DNA of 38,258 bases from Betaproteobacteria bacterium (GCA_016868295.1 VGHJ01000021.1:1-38258), one strand, 5' to 3'; numbered from the stretch's first letter, positions 27,974 through 36,784 are shown. Program-made: numbers and translations. Notes: generated from the sequence alone by a model not told the origin.

Positions 27974-28570
27974 ATGGTTCGCGAACAATACAGGGCGCTG
28001 CCTGAAGGCCGCCTCAACCAATGCGCAAGTTATTATCAGGCTGACCTGAATAGCGGCAAGCCCGTGTCCCTGGATTCCCCGGCCATAGAGGTCATGACCG
28101 ACCTGAAGCGGGTGCAGGCGATCTCCATCGGGCCCGACGCAACGCTTACGTCGGCCGGCAAAGCCATGCGGCGCAACAACGTCAGATCGTTGCTGATTGC
28201 CGACGAGAAGCGATGCATTTTGGGCGTGATCACTTCCACGGATCTGCTCGGCGAACGGCCCATGCAATTCGTGCGCGAGCGCGGCGTTCGCTATGGAGAG
28301 GTGATGGTGCGGGATGTCATGACGCCGCGAGAGCGTCTCGAAGTGATCGACATGGAGGATGTGCGCTCGGCGGAAGTCGGTCATGTGATTGCCACGCTGA
28401 AGCGGGCGGGGCGGCAGCATGCGCTGGTTGCCGAAGAGGACGATACTGGACGGCAGATGGTGAGGGGGATATTTTCGATTACCCAAATCTCCCGTCAACT
28501 CGGTACGTCGATTCAAACCCATGAAATCGCATCCACCTTTGCCGAAATCGAAGCGGCGATTGCGCACTGA
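27974..28570 (+). CDS. CBS-domain pair protein
   Basis: 198-residue soluble protein with two CBS modules. The first is about residues 45-100 (VQAISIGPDATLTSAGKAMRRNNVRSLLIAD, GVITSTDLLGE). The second is about 110-185 (VMVRDVMTPRERLEVIDMEDVRSAEVGHVIATLKRAGRQHALV, cited in family blocks, ending GIFSITQISRQLG). CBS pairs bind adenosyl nucleotides and usually act as energy or redox sensors, but no effector domain is attached here. A strong GGAGGAGAG ribosome site precedes ATG27974. The 124-base gap before it shows no clear promoter. Confidence 0.82.
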   Translation: MVREQYRALPEGRLNQCASYYQADLNSGKPVSLDSPAIEVMTDLKRVQAISIGPDATLTSAGKAMRRNNVRSLLIADEKRCILGVITSTDLLGERPMQFVRERGVRYGEVMVRDVMTPRERLEVIDMEDVRSAEVGHVIATLKRAGRQHALVAEEDDTGRQMVRGIFSITQISRQLGTSIQTHEIASTFAEIEAAIAH

Positions 28571-28638
28571 GCTGCCCGGAGGATCGGGTATGATCATGGC
28601 CGCTGCTTCTCCCCCCTGCAGCCGCTCGAAACGCTCTC

Positions 28639-29187
28639 ATGAACCGATCAGTCGTTTTGCGAAAAACCCGGTGTTTTCCCGCAGCCTTGCTGTTGAGCCT
28701 TGCCTTGCCTCTTCCCGTAGCAGGGAGCGGCTTTTACGGAGACAAGAAATACGGAGAGTATTACGAGGAGGAGAAGAAATGGGTGGAGCTCGAATCGAAT
28801 CCGCCGGAGTTCCCCAAGCCCGATGACCTGATCGAGATCGACGCGGGCGCGGCTACCTCCAATCGCTTTTATGTCGACGGGAAAACGCTGACCGTCGGCC
28901 AGGATGGCGTGGTCAGGTATGTGATGGTGGTGAAGACATCCGCGGGCTCGACCAACGTCAGTTACGAGGGCCTGCGCTGCAGCACGAAAGAACGAAAGCT
29001 CTATGCCTTTGGCCGGAGCGACACCACTTGGAGCACAGCTCGCAATCCTGCATGGCAGGCGATCAAGGCGGGCAGCCAGCATGCCTTCCTGTACCGGCAA
29101 TACTTCTGTCCCAACCACGTGATCATCTACAGGGCCGAGGAGGGCGTGGATGCCCTGAAGCGCGGCCACCATCCGGAAGCGCGTTAG
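28639..29187 (+). CDS. CNP1-like family exported protein
   Basis: 182-residue protein with a signal peptide (about residues 1-29, VAG-SG cleavage). A CNP1-like domain follows: GEYYEEEKKWVELESNPPEFP, LTVGQDGVVRYVMVVKTSAGSTNVSYEGLRCST (blocks), then WQAIKAG and HAFLYRQYFCP. Two cysteines, in the GLRCST and YFCP segments, may form a disulfide. The family is common in betaproteobacteria, named after a Neisseria protein, with no known activity. It lies 6 bases before coq7, so the two are likely cotranscribed. Confidence 0.8.
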   Translation: MNRSVVLRKTRCFPAALLLSLALPLPVAGSGFYGDKKYGEYYEEEKKWVELESNPPEFPKPDDLIEIDAGAATSNRFYVDGKTLTVGQDGVVRYVMVVKTSAGSTNVSYEGLRCSTKERKLYAFGRSDTTWSTARNPAWQAIKAGSQHAFLYRQYFCPNHVIIYRAEEGVDALKRGHHPEAR

Positions 29188-29193
29188 CCGGAC

Positions 29194-29814
29194 ATGATCG
29201 ACAAGGCGATCATCGAGTTCGACAAGGCGCTTCGGGCGGTCTTTGTTCGGGGAACTGGCGCGCGTCCCGTTCCCGGCTTGGGGCTGCCTGACGCCGCTCT
29301 GACGGAGCGGGAAAAGCGCCATGCCGCGGCCCTGATGCGGGTGAATCACTGCGGGGAGATATGCGCCCAGGCCCTGTACCAGGGTCAGGCGATTTCCTCA
29401 TCGAACCCCGTCATCCGTCAAAGCCTCAGGCAGGCCGCGGCGGAAGAGGGCGACCATCTTGCCTGGACCGAATGCCGCTTGACGGAGTTGGGGGGGCGCA
29501 AGAGTTTCCTCAACCCCTTATGGTATGGGGGCGCCTTGGCCATCGGCATCATCGCCGGAAGGGCCGGCGACATGTGGAATCTCGGTTTTCTCGCCGAAAC
29601 GGAACGTCAGGTCGAGGCGCATTTGCAAGGCCATCTCGCCAGACTGCCGGAGAGCGACCGAAAAACCAGGACGATCGTCGAGGCCATGCAGGCGGACGAA
29701 ATCGCCCATGCCGAGACTGCGATACGGTTGGGTGCGCGGGACCTGCCGGCGGTGGTCAAGCAGGCCATGAGGCTGGCCTCGGGTGTCATGACACGTACCG
29801 CCTACTGGGTTTGA
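29194..29814 (+). CDS. coq7: 2-nonaprenyl-3-methyl-6-methoxy-1,4-benzoquinol hydroxylase
   Basis: 206-residue di-iron hydroxylase of the Coq7/CAT5 family, performing the penultimate O2-dependent hydroxylation of ubiquinone synthesis. Ferritin-like helices carry the iron ligands E55 (MRVNHCGE), E85xxH88 (EEGDH), E137 and E169xxH172 (ADEIAH). A membrane-contact stretch is at about 110-125. The oxygen dependence implies an aerobic or facultative lifestyle. It ends against the convergent osmC; the stops are adjacent (TGATCA at 29812-29817). Confidence 0.93.
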   Translation: MIDKAIIEFDKALRAVFVRGTGARPVPGLGLPDAALTEREKRHAAALMRVNHCGEICAQALYQGQAISSSNPVIRQSLRQAAAEEGDHLAWTECRLTELGGRKSFLNPLWYGGALAIGIIAGRAGDMWNLGFLAETERQVEAHLQGHLARLPESDRKTRTIVEAMQADEIAHAETAIRLGARDLPAVVKQAMRLASGVMTRTAYWV

Positions 29815-30237
29815 TCATGCCTCGACGATCTCCCAGTCGTGCGTGATGTCGGCAGTCTTGCCTAGCATGATGGAGGCCGAGCAATATTTCTCGGCCGAAA
29901 GATGAATGGCACGTTCGACCGCATCCGCCTTCAGGCCTTTGCCGCGCACCGTGAAGTGAAAATGGATCCGGGTAAACACCTTGGGATCGGTTTCCGCCCG
30001 CTCGGCCTGAATGCCGACTTCGCAACCGCTGATTTCCTGGCGGCTTTTCTTCAGGATCAGGACCACGTCATAGGCGGCGCAACCGCCCGCGCCGGCCAGC
30101 AGCAGTTCCATCGGACGCGGCGCGAGGTTGTTGCCCCCTCCCTCCGGCGCGCCGTCCATGACCGCGATATGCCCGCTGCCTGTCCTGGCCGCAAAAGCCA
30201 TCCCATCCACCCCCATCCAGCGCACCGTGCATTCCAT
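29815..30237 (-). CDS. OsmC/Ohr family peroxide-related protein
   Basis: 140-residue OsmC-fold protein. The two redox cysteines of the family are C53 (MELLLAGAGGCAAYD) and C119 (SAEKYCSASIML), which together reduce organic hydroperoxides. The N-terminal Glu/Arg elements (APRPMELLL) are present. It belongs to the YhfA-like OsmC branch, whose substrate is not settled. GGGGGA precedes ATG30237. A TAGAAT (30269-30264, minus strand) may be its -10, but no good -35 was seen. Confidence 0.88.
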   Translation of the reverse strand: MECTVRWMGVDGMAFAARTGSGHIAVMDGAPEGGGNNLAPRPMELLLAGAGGCAAYDVVLILKKSRQEISGCEVGIQAERAETDPKVFTRIHFHFTVRGKGLKADAVERAIHLSAEKYCSASIMLGKTADITHDWEIVEA

Positions 30238-30488
30238 TTGATCCCCCAGATCGATGAAACGCGATTCTATCGGAACGGCGTAGCCTGAATCCCGATCAAT
30301 GCGGCTTGTGCAATGCGGTATGCGTTTGTCGGATTTGATAAATCATGGCGAGTTTTTCCCTCATTGAACGCCTTCCACCATGTTTCAGAACAATACAAAA
30401 AATAATTAATTATCAAGACGATGATATAAATATTCGAGCGCGGCTGATCCTGGCATAAATAAAATTATGTGCGATGCGCAAAAAATTC
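30238..30488. other. AT-rich intergenic region without genes
   Basis: About 250 bases between the osmC start and the small-RNA promoter. It is clearly richer in A/T than the rest of the window, most so at 30390-30490 (runs such as AAAAAATAATTAATTA). It could hold upstream activating or nucleoid-protein binding sequence for the small-RNA promoter and the start region of osmC. No convincing open frame, tRNA or long repeat was seen. Confidence 0.5.
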
Positions 30489-30517
30489 TTGCAATGCACA
30501 AACCGGTTTGTAATAAT
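30489..30517 (+). promoter_or_regulatory. Promoter of the small RNA, with palindromic operator
   Basis: TTGCAA (30489-30494) and TAATAA/AATAAT (30511-30517) with a 16-17 bp spacer. The spacer is filled by a perfect 14-bp palindrome, ACAAACCGGTTTGT (30498-30511). A protein bound there would block RNA polymerase. CAAAC-CG-GTTTG fits the consensus reported for the TetR-type regulator PsrA, (G/C)AAAC-N2-4-GTTTG(G/C). That assignment is a pattern match only. Confidence 0.6.
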
Positions 30518-30523
30518 GAAATT

Positions 30524-30619
30524 GTTCGAGCGTGAAGTCTGGCGCTCAAGATTTTGTCTCCTCCACCCTCCTCCTTTGGTGTGGAATTCGCGCGATCCTC
30601 TTGGATCGCGCTTTTTTTT
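30524..30619 (+). ncRNA. Small RNA with anti-Shine-Dalgarno loop
   Basis: A self-contained unit of about 96 nt: promoter upstream, intrinsic terminator at its end, no open frame with a ribosome site inside. Hairpin 1: GAGCG 30528-30532 with CGCTC 30543-30547. Then a single-stranded stretch with TCTCCTCC. Hairpin 2: TCCAC 30562-30566 with GTGGA 30581-30585, further pairs inside, and a loop around TCCTCCTTT (30569-30577). Hairpin 3 is the terminator. The CCTCCTTT loop copies the anti-SD end of 16S rRNA, so it could pair with ribosome sites of target mRNAs, as C-rich-loop sRNAs do. The transcription start is inferred from the promoter. Confidence 0.62.
30590..30619 (+). terminator. Strong intrinsic terminator of the small RNA
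   Basis: Perfect 9-bp stem GCGCGATCC (30590-30598) with GGATCGCGC (30603-30611), loop TCTT, followed by eight T (30612-30619). No plus-strand protein gene lies between it and coq7, whose end faces osmC, which is why a separate transcript is inferred. Confidence 0.92.
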
Positions 30620-30660
30620 GCCCTTGCCGGGCTATGCCATTGAAGAATGAACTGGCTGAT

Positions 30661-30690
30661 TTGACATGCGAAATCAAACTGCAATACAAT
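30661..30690 (+). promoter_or_regulatory. Promoter of rplM-rpsI
   Basis: TTGACA (30661-30666), 18-bp spacer, TACAAT (30685-30690). The start near 30697 lies in GCGCGG, a GC-rich discriminator as expected for stringently controlled ribosomal genes. Leader about 37 nt to rplM. Confidence 0.8.
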
Positions 30691-30733
30691 GCGCGGCTTT
30701 CCGTATCCAGCAGTGAGTCGTTAAGGGATTCCC

Positions 30734-31162
30734 ATGAGAACGTTTTCCGCCAAGCCGCATGAAGTCAAGCGCGACTGGTTCGTCGTCGATGCGACAGACA
30801 AGGTCCTCGGCCGGCTGGCCACAGAAATTGCGCGCCGTCTGCGCGGCAAGCACAAGCCCGAATACACCCCGCATGTCGATACGGGTGATTTCATCGTCGT
30901 GGTGAACGCGGAGAAGCTGCGCGTGACCGGCGCCAAGGCCGAGCAAAAGGTGTACTACCGCCACTCGGGCTACCCGGGCGGCATATATGAGGACACTTTC
31001 ACCAAGCTGCAAAAGCGCGCGCCGGCGCGCGTGCTGGAAAAGGCGGTGAAGGGCATGCTGCCGAAGGGGCCTCTGGGTTACGCCATGCTCAAGAAACTGA
31101 AGGTTTATGCTGGCGGAAATCATCCGCACACCGCCCAGCAACCCAAATCGCTGGAGATTTAA
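30734..31162 (+). CDS. rplM: 50S ribosomal protein L13
   Basis: 142-residue large-subunit protein, an early assembly protein that binds 23S r[32 protein letters not shown] is the standard N-terminus (two blocks), followed by [18 protein letters not shown], then [10 protein letters not shown]-like [27 protein letters not shown] precedes ATG30734. It lies three bases before rpsI in the universal rplM-rpsI operon. Confidence 0.98.
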   Translation: MRTFSAKPHEVKRDWFVVDATDKVLGRLATEIARRLRGKHKPEYTPHVDTGDFIVVVNAEKLRVTGAKAEQKVYYRHSGYPGGIYEDTFTKLQKRAPARVLEKAVKGMLPKGPLGYAMLKKLKVYAGGNHPHTAQQPKSLEI

Positions 31163-31165
31163 GGA

Positions 31166-31558
31166 ATGGCTGCGAATTATTATTACGGCACGGGGCGTCG
31201 CAAGACTGCGGTTGCGCGCGTCTTCATGAAGGCGGGTAGCGGCAAGTTCATCGTGAACGACAAACCGCTCGACGAGTTTTTCTCGCGCGAGACCGGCCGC
31301 ATGGTGGTTCGACAGCCGCTGGAACTGACTCAGCATGACAAAACATTCGACATCCTCGTCAATGTGTGCGGCGGCGGCGAATCCGGGCAGGCCGGCGCGG
31401 TCCGCCACGGCATAACCCGCGCCCTGATCGAATACGATGAGACCCTGAAGCCCGTCCTGTCCAAGGCCGGCTTCGTCACGCGCGATGCCCGCGAGGTCGA
31501 GCGAAAGAAAGTCGGCCTGCACAAGGCGCGCCGTCGCAAGCAGTTCTCCAAGCGCTGA
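31166..31558 (+). CDS. rpsI: 30S ribosomal protein S9
   Basis: 130-residue small-subunit protein. [17 protein letters not shown] at the N-terminus, [11 protein letters not shown]-like [20 protein letters not shown] in the middle, and the basic tail [11 protein letters not shown], which reaches the P-site tRNA. The rplM stop and this ATG are separated by three bases (TAAGGA ATG), so the ribosome site overlaps the rplM stop. A terminator follows 21 bases after the stop. Confidence 0.98.
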   Translation: MAANYYYGTGRRKTAVARVFMKAGSGKFIVNDKPLDEFFSRETGRMVVRQPLELTQHDKTFDILVNVCGGGESGQAGAVRHGITRALIEYDETLKPVLSKAGFVTRDAREVERKKVGLHKARRRKQFSKR

Positions 31559-31579
31559 CCGTGCGAGATCGACGACAAG

Positions 31580-31602
31580 AGCCGCCGCAAGGCGGCTTTT
31601 TC
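31580..31602 (+). terminator. Terminator of rplM-rpsI
   Basis: AGCCGCC (31580-31586), loop GCAA, GGCGGCT (31591-31597), then TTTT (31598-31601). Flanking GACGA/TCGTC can extend the stem through the A/T tracts. Confidence 0.88.
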
Positions 31603-31671
31603 GTCTACGGGCGATTCATTGCACCCGCTTGGTTTCGTGATTAACATTCATCGTTGCCTTTGGAGATCCGG

Positions 31672-32700
31672 ATGATCAAGGTCGGCATTGTCGGTGGGAC
31701 TGGATATACCGGCGTCGAACTGCTGAGGTTGCTGGCGCAGCATCCGAACGTCGAACTGCATGCCATCACTTCCCGCGGGGAAGCCGGTACCGCCGTCGCC
31801 GACTTGTTCCCCAGTCTGCGCGGGCGGGTGGCCTTGCGATTCGTCGATCCACAAACAGCCGCCCTGGACAGGTGCGATGTGGTTTTTTTCGCCACCCCCA
31901 ACGGGATTGCCATGGGGCAGGCGCAGGCACTGCTCAAGGCCGGCACGAGAATCGTCGATCTCGCAGCGGATTTTCGCATCCGGGACGTTGCCGAATGGGA
32001 GAAGTGGTATGGGATGAAGCATGCCGCGCCCGACCTGGTCGCTGAAGCGGTCTATGGACTCCCGGAAGTAAACAGAGAAAGCATCCGGCAGGCGCGGCTG
32101 GTGGCAAACCCCGGCTGCTATCCGACAGCTGTCCAGCTTGGTTTACTGCCGCTCGCGGAGTCCGGGCTGGTGGATCTGTCGCACCTGATCGCGGACGCCA
32201 AATCCGGCGTGTCCGGTGCCGGGCGCAAGGCGGAAGTACATACGCTCTTTTCCGAGGCGTCGGACAGTTTCAAGGCCTATGGCGTGCCTGGCCATCGCCA
32301 CTTGCCTGAAATCCGACAGGGGCTTGCCCGTGCAGCCGGCAAGCCGGTCGGATTGACATTCGTACCCCACCTGACGCCCATGGTGCGCGGCATCCATGCC
32401 ACGCTTTACGCACGCATCGAGCGGGAGGCGGACTTCCAGTCCCTGTACGAGACGCGTTACCAGTCCGAGCCATTTGTCGATGTTCTGCCCTTCGGCAGTC
32501 ATCCGGACACCCGGTCGGTGCGTGCAGCCAATGTTTGCAGGATTGCCTTGCACCGGCCCCAGGGGGGAAGTACTTTGGTCGTGCTTTCGATCATCGACAA
32601 CCTGGTCAAGGGGGCTGCCGGGCAGGCCGTTCAGAACATGAACATCATGTTTGGGATCGACGAGTGCGCAGGGCTTACGCAGATACCCGTCTTGCCGTAA
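31672..32700 (+). CDS. argC: N-acetyl-gamma-glutamyl-phosphate reductase
   Basis: 342-residue NADPH-dependent enzyme of arginine synthesis, acting on the product of ArgB. Rossmann [17 protein letters not shown] at residues 5-21, catalytic Cys149 in [20 protein letters not shown] and the conserved His region in [26 protein letters not shown] follows. ATG31672 has TGGAGA upstream; an in-frame ATG 18 bases earlier lacks one. The next gene appears to start inside its last codons. Confidence 0.96.
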   Translation: MIKVGIVGGTGYTGVELLRLLAQHPNVELHAITSRGEAGTAVADLFPSLRGRVALRFVDPQTAALDRCDVVFFATPNGIAMGQAQALLKAGTRIVDLAADFRIRDVAEWEKWYGMKHAAPDLVAEAVYGLPEVNRESIRQARLVANPGCYPTAVQLGLLPLAESGLVDLSHLIADAKSGVSGAGRKAEVHTLFSEASDSFKAYGVPGHRHLPEIRQGLARAAGKPVGLTFVPHLTPMVRGIHATLYARIEREADFQSLYETRYQSEPFVDVLPFGSHPDTRSVRAANVCRIALHRPQGGSTLVVLSIIDNLVKGAAGQAVQNMNIMFGIDECAGLTQIPVLP

Positions 32701-33434
32701 CGCTGCGCCGCGTGCGCAGCCGGTTCGGCATTTCCGCCCCCAAGGTGGCGGTGCGCACCCACATTTCCTGGTATTGGCGTGCGATGGCGACCGTCGCCGT
32801 GCTATCGATTTCCTTTGCCCTGGCCGGATGGATCTACGATGCTGGCAGAAAAATTGCCGGTTTCGACAGGCAGGAATCGGAACAGGAATTGACCGCCCTG
32901 CGCGATCGCCTGGTGGAACTCGAAAAGGAAGCGGCCAAGCTGCGTGCGATGGCGAGCGCTGGCGAAAGCCACGTTCAGATCGAGCGTACTACGCAGCAGC
33001 AACTGGCTCGCCAGGCGAAATCGCTGGAGATGGAAAACAGCCGACTCAAGGAGGACCTTGCCTTTTTCGAGAACCTTGCTGCGGCAGAGGGAAAGGAGCC
33101 CGGCTTCACCATCAATCGTCTGCAGGTCGAGCCGAATGGCAATCCCGGGCAGTATCGCTATAGACTGCTGGCGGCGGCCCAGGGTGGCAAGAAGGATCGG
33201 GAATTCAAGGGGAGCGTGCAGTTGATGGTCGGACTACATCAGGATGGCAAAAGTGCTATGATGCTCCTCCCCGAGCCAGGCGATTCGGCCAGGCATCGTT
33301 TCAATATCAGTTTCAAGCACTTCCAGCGGGTGGATGGCACGTTCCAGGTGCCGACAGGGGCGCGCATCACCAGTGTCGAAGCAAGGCTCATACAGGATGG
33401 CGTGACGCGGGCATCACAGACGATTACGCTTTAA
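32664..33434 (+). CDS. DUF6776-type membrane/coiled-coil protein
   Basis: About 256 residues. A basic N-terminal segment ([16 protein letters not shown]) is followed by one membrane helix (about 40-62, [21 protein letters not shown]). A coiled coil follows (about 72-145; [39 protein letters not shown]), then a periplasmic beta-rich domain. The start is uncertain. GTG32664 overlaps argC by 37 bases and has GGGA upstream; GTG32712, 11 bases after argC, would be closer to the usual family N-terminus. It sits nine bases before the bactofilin gene, which suggests a shared envelope role. Confidence 0.75.
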   Translation: MRRAYADTRLAVTLRRVRSRFGISAPKVAVRTHISWYWRAMATVAVLSISFALAGWIYDAGRKIAGFDRQESEQELTALRDRLVELEKEAAKLRAMASAGESHVQIERTTQQQLARQAKSLEMENSRLKEDLAFFENLAAAEGKEPGFTINRLQVEPNGNPGQYRYRLLAAAQGGKKDREFKGSVQLMVGLHQDGKSAMMLLPEPGDSARHRFNISFKHFQRVDGTFQVPTGARITSVEARLIQDGVTRASQTITL

Positions 33435-33443
33435 CGGAGGCCG

Positions 33444-33854
33444 ATGATGTTTCTCAAAAGCGACAAGACCAGCAAGCCGCAGAGCAGAATCGACAGCCTG
33501 ATCGGCGCTGGCACCAAGATCGAAGGCGATGTGACCTTCGTCGGAGGCTTGCGGGTCGATGGCGAGATCAAGGGAAATGTCCGGTCCACAGGAGACGGCG
33601 GCGGCACCCTCGTGGTGAGCGAGCATGCCCGCATCGAAGGGGAAATCCACGTTTCCCACCTGGTTATCAACGGCACGATTATCGGGCCGGTCTATTCGAG
33701 CGAGTTCCTTGAACTTCAGCCTCGTGCGCGCGTCACAGGTGACGTGCAGTACAACGGCCTGGAGATGCATCTCGGGGCCATCGTTCAGGGCCGGCTGGTG
33801 CATCGGGGCGGCACCGGCAAGGCGGTCGAACTGAAACTCGCATCGAGCAATTGA
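33444..33854 (+). CDS. Bactofilin family cytoskeletal protein
   Basis: 136 residues with the bactofilin beta-helix core at about residues 14-120. The periodic hydrophobic pattern reads IGAGTKIEGDVTFVGGLRVDGEIKGNV, then LVVSEHARIEGEIHVSHLVINGTIIGPV, and ends ELQPRARVTGDVQYNGLEMHLGAIVQGRLV (family blocks). Bactofilins polymerise without nucleotide and position envelope enzymes. CGGAGG precedes the tandem ATG at 33444/33447. Its stop overlaps the erpA promoter. The two genes upstream and the M23 peptidase nearby fit a cell-wall context, as bactofilins often pair with M23 enzymes. Confidence 0.92.
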   Translation: MMFLKSDKTSKPQSRIDSLIGAGTKIEGDVTFVGGLRVDGEIKGNVRSTGDGGGTLVVSEHARIEGEIHVSHLVINGTIIGPVYSSEFLELQPRARVTGDVQYNGLEMHLGAIVQGRLVHRGGTGKAVELKLASSN

Positions 33855-33879
33855 CGCTGGTCTTGCCAGCCCCTATATT
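33851..33879 (+). promoter_or_regulatory. Promoter of erpA
   Basis: TTGACG (33851-33856), 17-bp spacer, TATATT (33874-33879); start near 33886, leader about 23 nt with TGGAG. The -35 overlaps the bactofilin stop codon. Confidence 0.65.
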
Positions 33880-33908
33880 CTTCAAATCCGAATTTTCTGG
33901 AGCCTCAC

Positions 33909-34256
33909 ATGAATGCCGTTACCGAGATGTCTCCCCTGGTCTTCACGGACAGCGCTGCCAACAAGGTGCGCGAACTGATTGAAGAGGAGGGCAATGCCGA
34001 GCTCAAGCTGCGCGTCTTCGTCACCGGGGGCGGATGTTCGGGCTTCCAGTACGGCTTTACCTTCGACGAAGTGCAGAACGAGGACGACACCGTCATGCAG
34101 AAAAACGGCGTGATGCTGCTGATCGACCCGATGAGCTATCAGTATCTGGTGGGCGCCGAGATCGACTATACGGAGGGCCTGGAAGGTTCCCAGTTCGTCA
34201 TCAAGAACCCGAACGCCACCTCGACCTGCGGCTGCGGCTCCTCGTTCAACGTATAA
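33909..34256 (+). CDS. erpA: Iron-sulfur cluster insertion protein ErpA
   Basis: 115-residue A-type carrier that delivers [4Fe-4S] clusters to apoproteins, for example isoprenoid-synthesis enzymes. The three cluster cysteines are C43 ([12 protein letters not shown]), C107 and C109 ([10 protein letters not shown]). [31 protein letters not shown] matches ErpA closely (two blocks). It has its own promoter candidate and a terminator facing anmK. Confidence 0.96.
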   Translation: MNAVTEMSPLVFTDSAANKVRELIEEEGNAELKLRVFVTGGGCSGFQYGFTFDEVQNEDDTVMQKNGVMLLIDPMSYQYLVGAEIDYTEGLEGSQFVIKNPNATSTCGCGSSFNV

Positions 34257-34282
34257 CCACCATCATCTTCTGCGGCATCGCT

Positions 34283-34313
34283 CGGGGGGGGCCTAGGCTC
34301 CCCCGGGTTTTTC
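34283..34313 (+). terminator. Terminator between erpA and anmK
   Basis: CGGGGG (34283-34288) pairs with CCCCCG (34300-34305) around a GCCTAGGC centre, followed by GGTTTTTC. It overlaps the last bases of anmK, and the long G run (34284-34291) makes pairing register uncertain. Confidence 0.65.
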
Positions 34314-35433
34314 AGCGGGTGTAAAGCGCGCCCAAAACCCGCGCTCCCCGTGCGCCCGTGACCGCGGGCAGATTACCCGACCGTTCCATGAGCCGCTGCC
34401 TGGCCAGCCAGGCGAACGCCATCGCCTCGACCCAGTTCGCGCCCATTCCAATCTCGTCCGTGGCGAACACGCGGCTTGCCGGCAGGCATTCGCCGATCCG
34501 GCGCATCAGCGCACGGTTGTGCGCGCCGCCTCCGCAAACCGCCACCTCGTCCGGCGCACTGCACCAGCGCCGAATGGCATCAGCCATGGTGCGCGCGTCA
34601 AGTTCCAGAAGCGTGGCTTGAACGTCTTCGGGCTTTGGCGTTCCCGAGAGCCGCGATGCAAGCCAGGGCAGGCCAAATTCCTCGCGGCCGCAACTCTTCG
34701 GCGGTGGCGCATGAAAGAAGGGGTGGGCCAGCAGGGCTTCCAGCAAATCAGGAATGGCGCGTCCACTGGAAGCCCAGGCACCGTCCTTGTCGTACGGTTC
34801 GCCCAAGGTGCGCTGAATCCAGGCATCGAGCAGCATATTGCCAGGGCCGCAATCGAACCCGGTGGTGGCCGATGCCGGATCGAGGTTGGTCAGATTTGCA
34901 ATGCCGCCGATATTCAGGATGACCCGGTGCCGATCATGTGCACGGAATACGGCATCGTGAAATGCCGGCACCAGCGGCGCTCCCTGCCCTCCGGCCGCAA
35001 TGTCACGCCCGCGGTAACCTGCGACGACGCTGATGCCACTCAATTCGGCGAGCAGGTCCGGGTTTCCTATCTGCAGCGTATAGCCGGCAGCGGGATTGTG
35101 GCGGATCGTCTGGCCATGGCAGCCGATGGCGCGGACATCTTCTCTCGACAGACCGGCCGTTCTTAGCAGGTCCGCCACGGCCTGGTGATACTGGCGAGCC
35201 AGATCGTTGCCCAGCAGGGCGGCACGATGCAGTTCGTCTTTCCCGGCCTCATGCAACTCGAGAATTTTCGCCGCCAGTGAGCGGGAGTAGGGGGCAAAGC
35301 GCGATGCGACGAGCTTGGGCGGGCCGCAGCCGAAATCGACCAGGACGGCATCGATCCCGTCGAGGCTGGTACCCGACATGATCCCCACGAAGAGGTCGGC
35401 GCTTGCGTCCTTTGGGGGGGTGCCGGGCATCAT
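34312..35433 (-). CDS. anmK: Anhydro-N-acetylmuramic acid kinase
   Basis: 373-residue sugar kinase that recycles cell-wall 1,6-anhydroMurNAc to MurNAc-6-phosphate. ASKHA-fold signatures: FVGIMSGTSLDGIDAVLVDF, GCHGQTIRH, TLQIGNPDLLA, VILNIGGIANLT, GFDCGPGNMLLD and VCGGGAHN near the C-terminus. The start is one of two adjacent ATG codons at 35433. It follows the M23 peptidase by 22 bases on the same strand, a pairing that joins wall hydrolysis with muropeptide recycling. Confidence 0.96.
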   Translation of the reverse strand: MMPGTPPKDASADLFVGIMSGTSLDGIDAVLVDFGCGPPKLVASRFAPYSRSLAAKILELHEAGKDELHRAALLGNDLARQYHQAVADLLRTAGLSREDVRAIGCHGQTIRHNPAAGYTLQIGNPDLLAELSGISVVAGYRGRDIAAGGQGAPLVPAFHDAVFRAHDRHRVILNIGGIANLTNLDPASATTGFDCGPGNMLLDAWIQRTLGEPYDKDGAWASSGRAIPDLLEALLAHPFFHAPPPKSCGREEFGLPWLASRLSGTPKPEDVQATLLELDARTMADAIRRWCSAPDEVAVCGGGAHNRALMRRIGECLPASRVFATDEIGMGANWVEAMAFAWLARQRLMERSGNLPAVTGARGARVLGALYTR

Positions 35434-35455
35434 CTCGCCGTATGCGAGAGGCCCG

Positions 35456-36784
35456 TCAGTTCAGCAGCGCGAGATTGAGGCCGCGCATCCGTTCCAGACG
35501 ATAGGTCAGCGGTTCGGCATGCTGCCTGAATTGGGCCAGTTGATGCTGCCCCAGCGGCGGTGCGCTGGGCAGAGCGACGGAAAGCGGATTCTGATGGACG
35601 TCGTTGATGCGGAATTCGTAGTGCAAATGCGGTCCCGTGGCCCAGCCCGACTTGCCCACGTAACCGATGATATCCCCTTGCGACACGCGCACCCCCTTGC
35701 GGATGCCGGGCGCAAAGCCGTTCAAGTGGCCATAGTGCGTCGTGTAACGGCCATGGTGCCGGATGACGACCAGATTGCCGTAGCCCCCCTGCTTCCCGAC
35801 GAACTCGACAATGCCGTCTCCGGTGGTCTTGACCCGGGTGCCGATCGGCGCGCCGTAATCCACCCCCTTGTGGGCACGCCAGGTCTGCAGGATCGGATGG
35901 AAGCGGGAACCGGTGAAGCCGGAGGTGACGCGTGAAAATTCCAGCGGGGAGCGCAGAAACGCCTTGCGGATATTCTTCCCGTCGGCCGTGTAATAGCCTT
36001 GGCCCTCCTTGCTCTCGAACCAGATCGCGCTGAAGGCCTTGCCGTTATTGACGAATTCCGCTGCCAGGATGCGTCCGGTGCGCGCGGGCTGGCCTTGGCT
36101 GTACAGCATCTCGTAGACGACGCTGAAGCGATCGCCGCGGCGAAGATCACGGTGAAAGTCGATGTCGCCGCCGAAAATGTCCGCCATCTGGATGGCGACG
36201 CTGTCCGGCATGCCGACGGCGTCGGTGGCCGCGAAGAGCGAACTGCGAATCTCCCCGGACCTCATCTGGACCTGCACGGCCAATGCCAACGGCTGTTCGC
36301 CGGCAAACAGGCGACCATCTCGACGCTCGACCACGAGTACATTGTCCTTGGGGCCGTTCAGGGGGAAGCTCAGATGGACGAATTCGCCCGACTCACCCGT
36401 TCGGGCCGTGACCACCTTGCCGGGACGCATCTGCCTGAAAATCGACTGGGTTTCCGGCTGCCGGCGCAGGAAGGCGAATGCTTCTTCGTCCTGTATACCC
36501 AGGCGGGACAGAAGGGAGGCGACCGTGTCGCTCCGCTGAATGCGTTCCTCGCGGACGATGGGGCTTTCCAGCGGCTCGCGCTTGTCCGTCAGGCTGAAGG
36601 ACAGCGGCTCGACGACAGTATGCTGATAGGCGCGGATTTCAGCGCTGTCCGGTGCAATGCCGAAGGCGGCGACCATGCCGAACAACGAGACGCCTGCCAC
36701 GAGCGAAGCCGCCCAGAAGTGGTGCGGGCGGTTTTCGCGTACGGCTTGGAGTTGCGCTAAAATTCGCGTCTTTTCGTTATTCAT
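35456..36784 (-). CDS. M23 family peptidoglycan endopeptidase (MepM-like)
   Basis: 442-residue membrane-anchored metallopeptidase. It has a short cytoplasmic head, one membrane helix (about 24-42), and a LysM/OapA-like middle ([27 protein letters not shown]). The C-terminal LytM/M23 domain has the zinc residues in [28 protein letters not shown] and GPHLHYEF, so it should be active. ATG36784 begins [11 protein letters not shown]; an open frame continues far upstream antisense to tyrS but is a shadow. It leads the M23-anmK unit and diverges from tyrS. Confidence 0.93.
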   Translation of the reverse strand: MNNEKTRILAQLQAVRENRPHHFWAASLVAGVSLFGMVAAFGIAPDSAEIRAYQHTVVEPLSFSLTDKREPLESPIVREERIQRSDTVASLLSRLGIQDEEAFAFLRRQPETQSIFRQMRPGKVVTARTGESGEFVHLSFPLNGPKDNVLVVERRDGRLFAGEQPLALAVQVQMRSGEIRSSLFAATDAVGMPDSVAIQMADIFGGDIDFHRDLRRGDRFSVVYEMLYSQGQPARTGRILAAEFVNNGKAFSAIWFESKEGQGYYTADGKNIRKAFLRSPLEFSRVTSGFTGSRFHPILQTWRAHKGVDYGAPIGTRVKTTGDGIVEFVGKQGGYGNLVVIRHHGRYTTHYGHLNGFAPGIRKGVRVSQGDIIGYVGKSGWATGPHLHYEFRINDVHQNPLSVALPSAPPLGQHQLAQFRQHAEPLTYRLERMRGLNLALLN

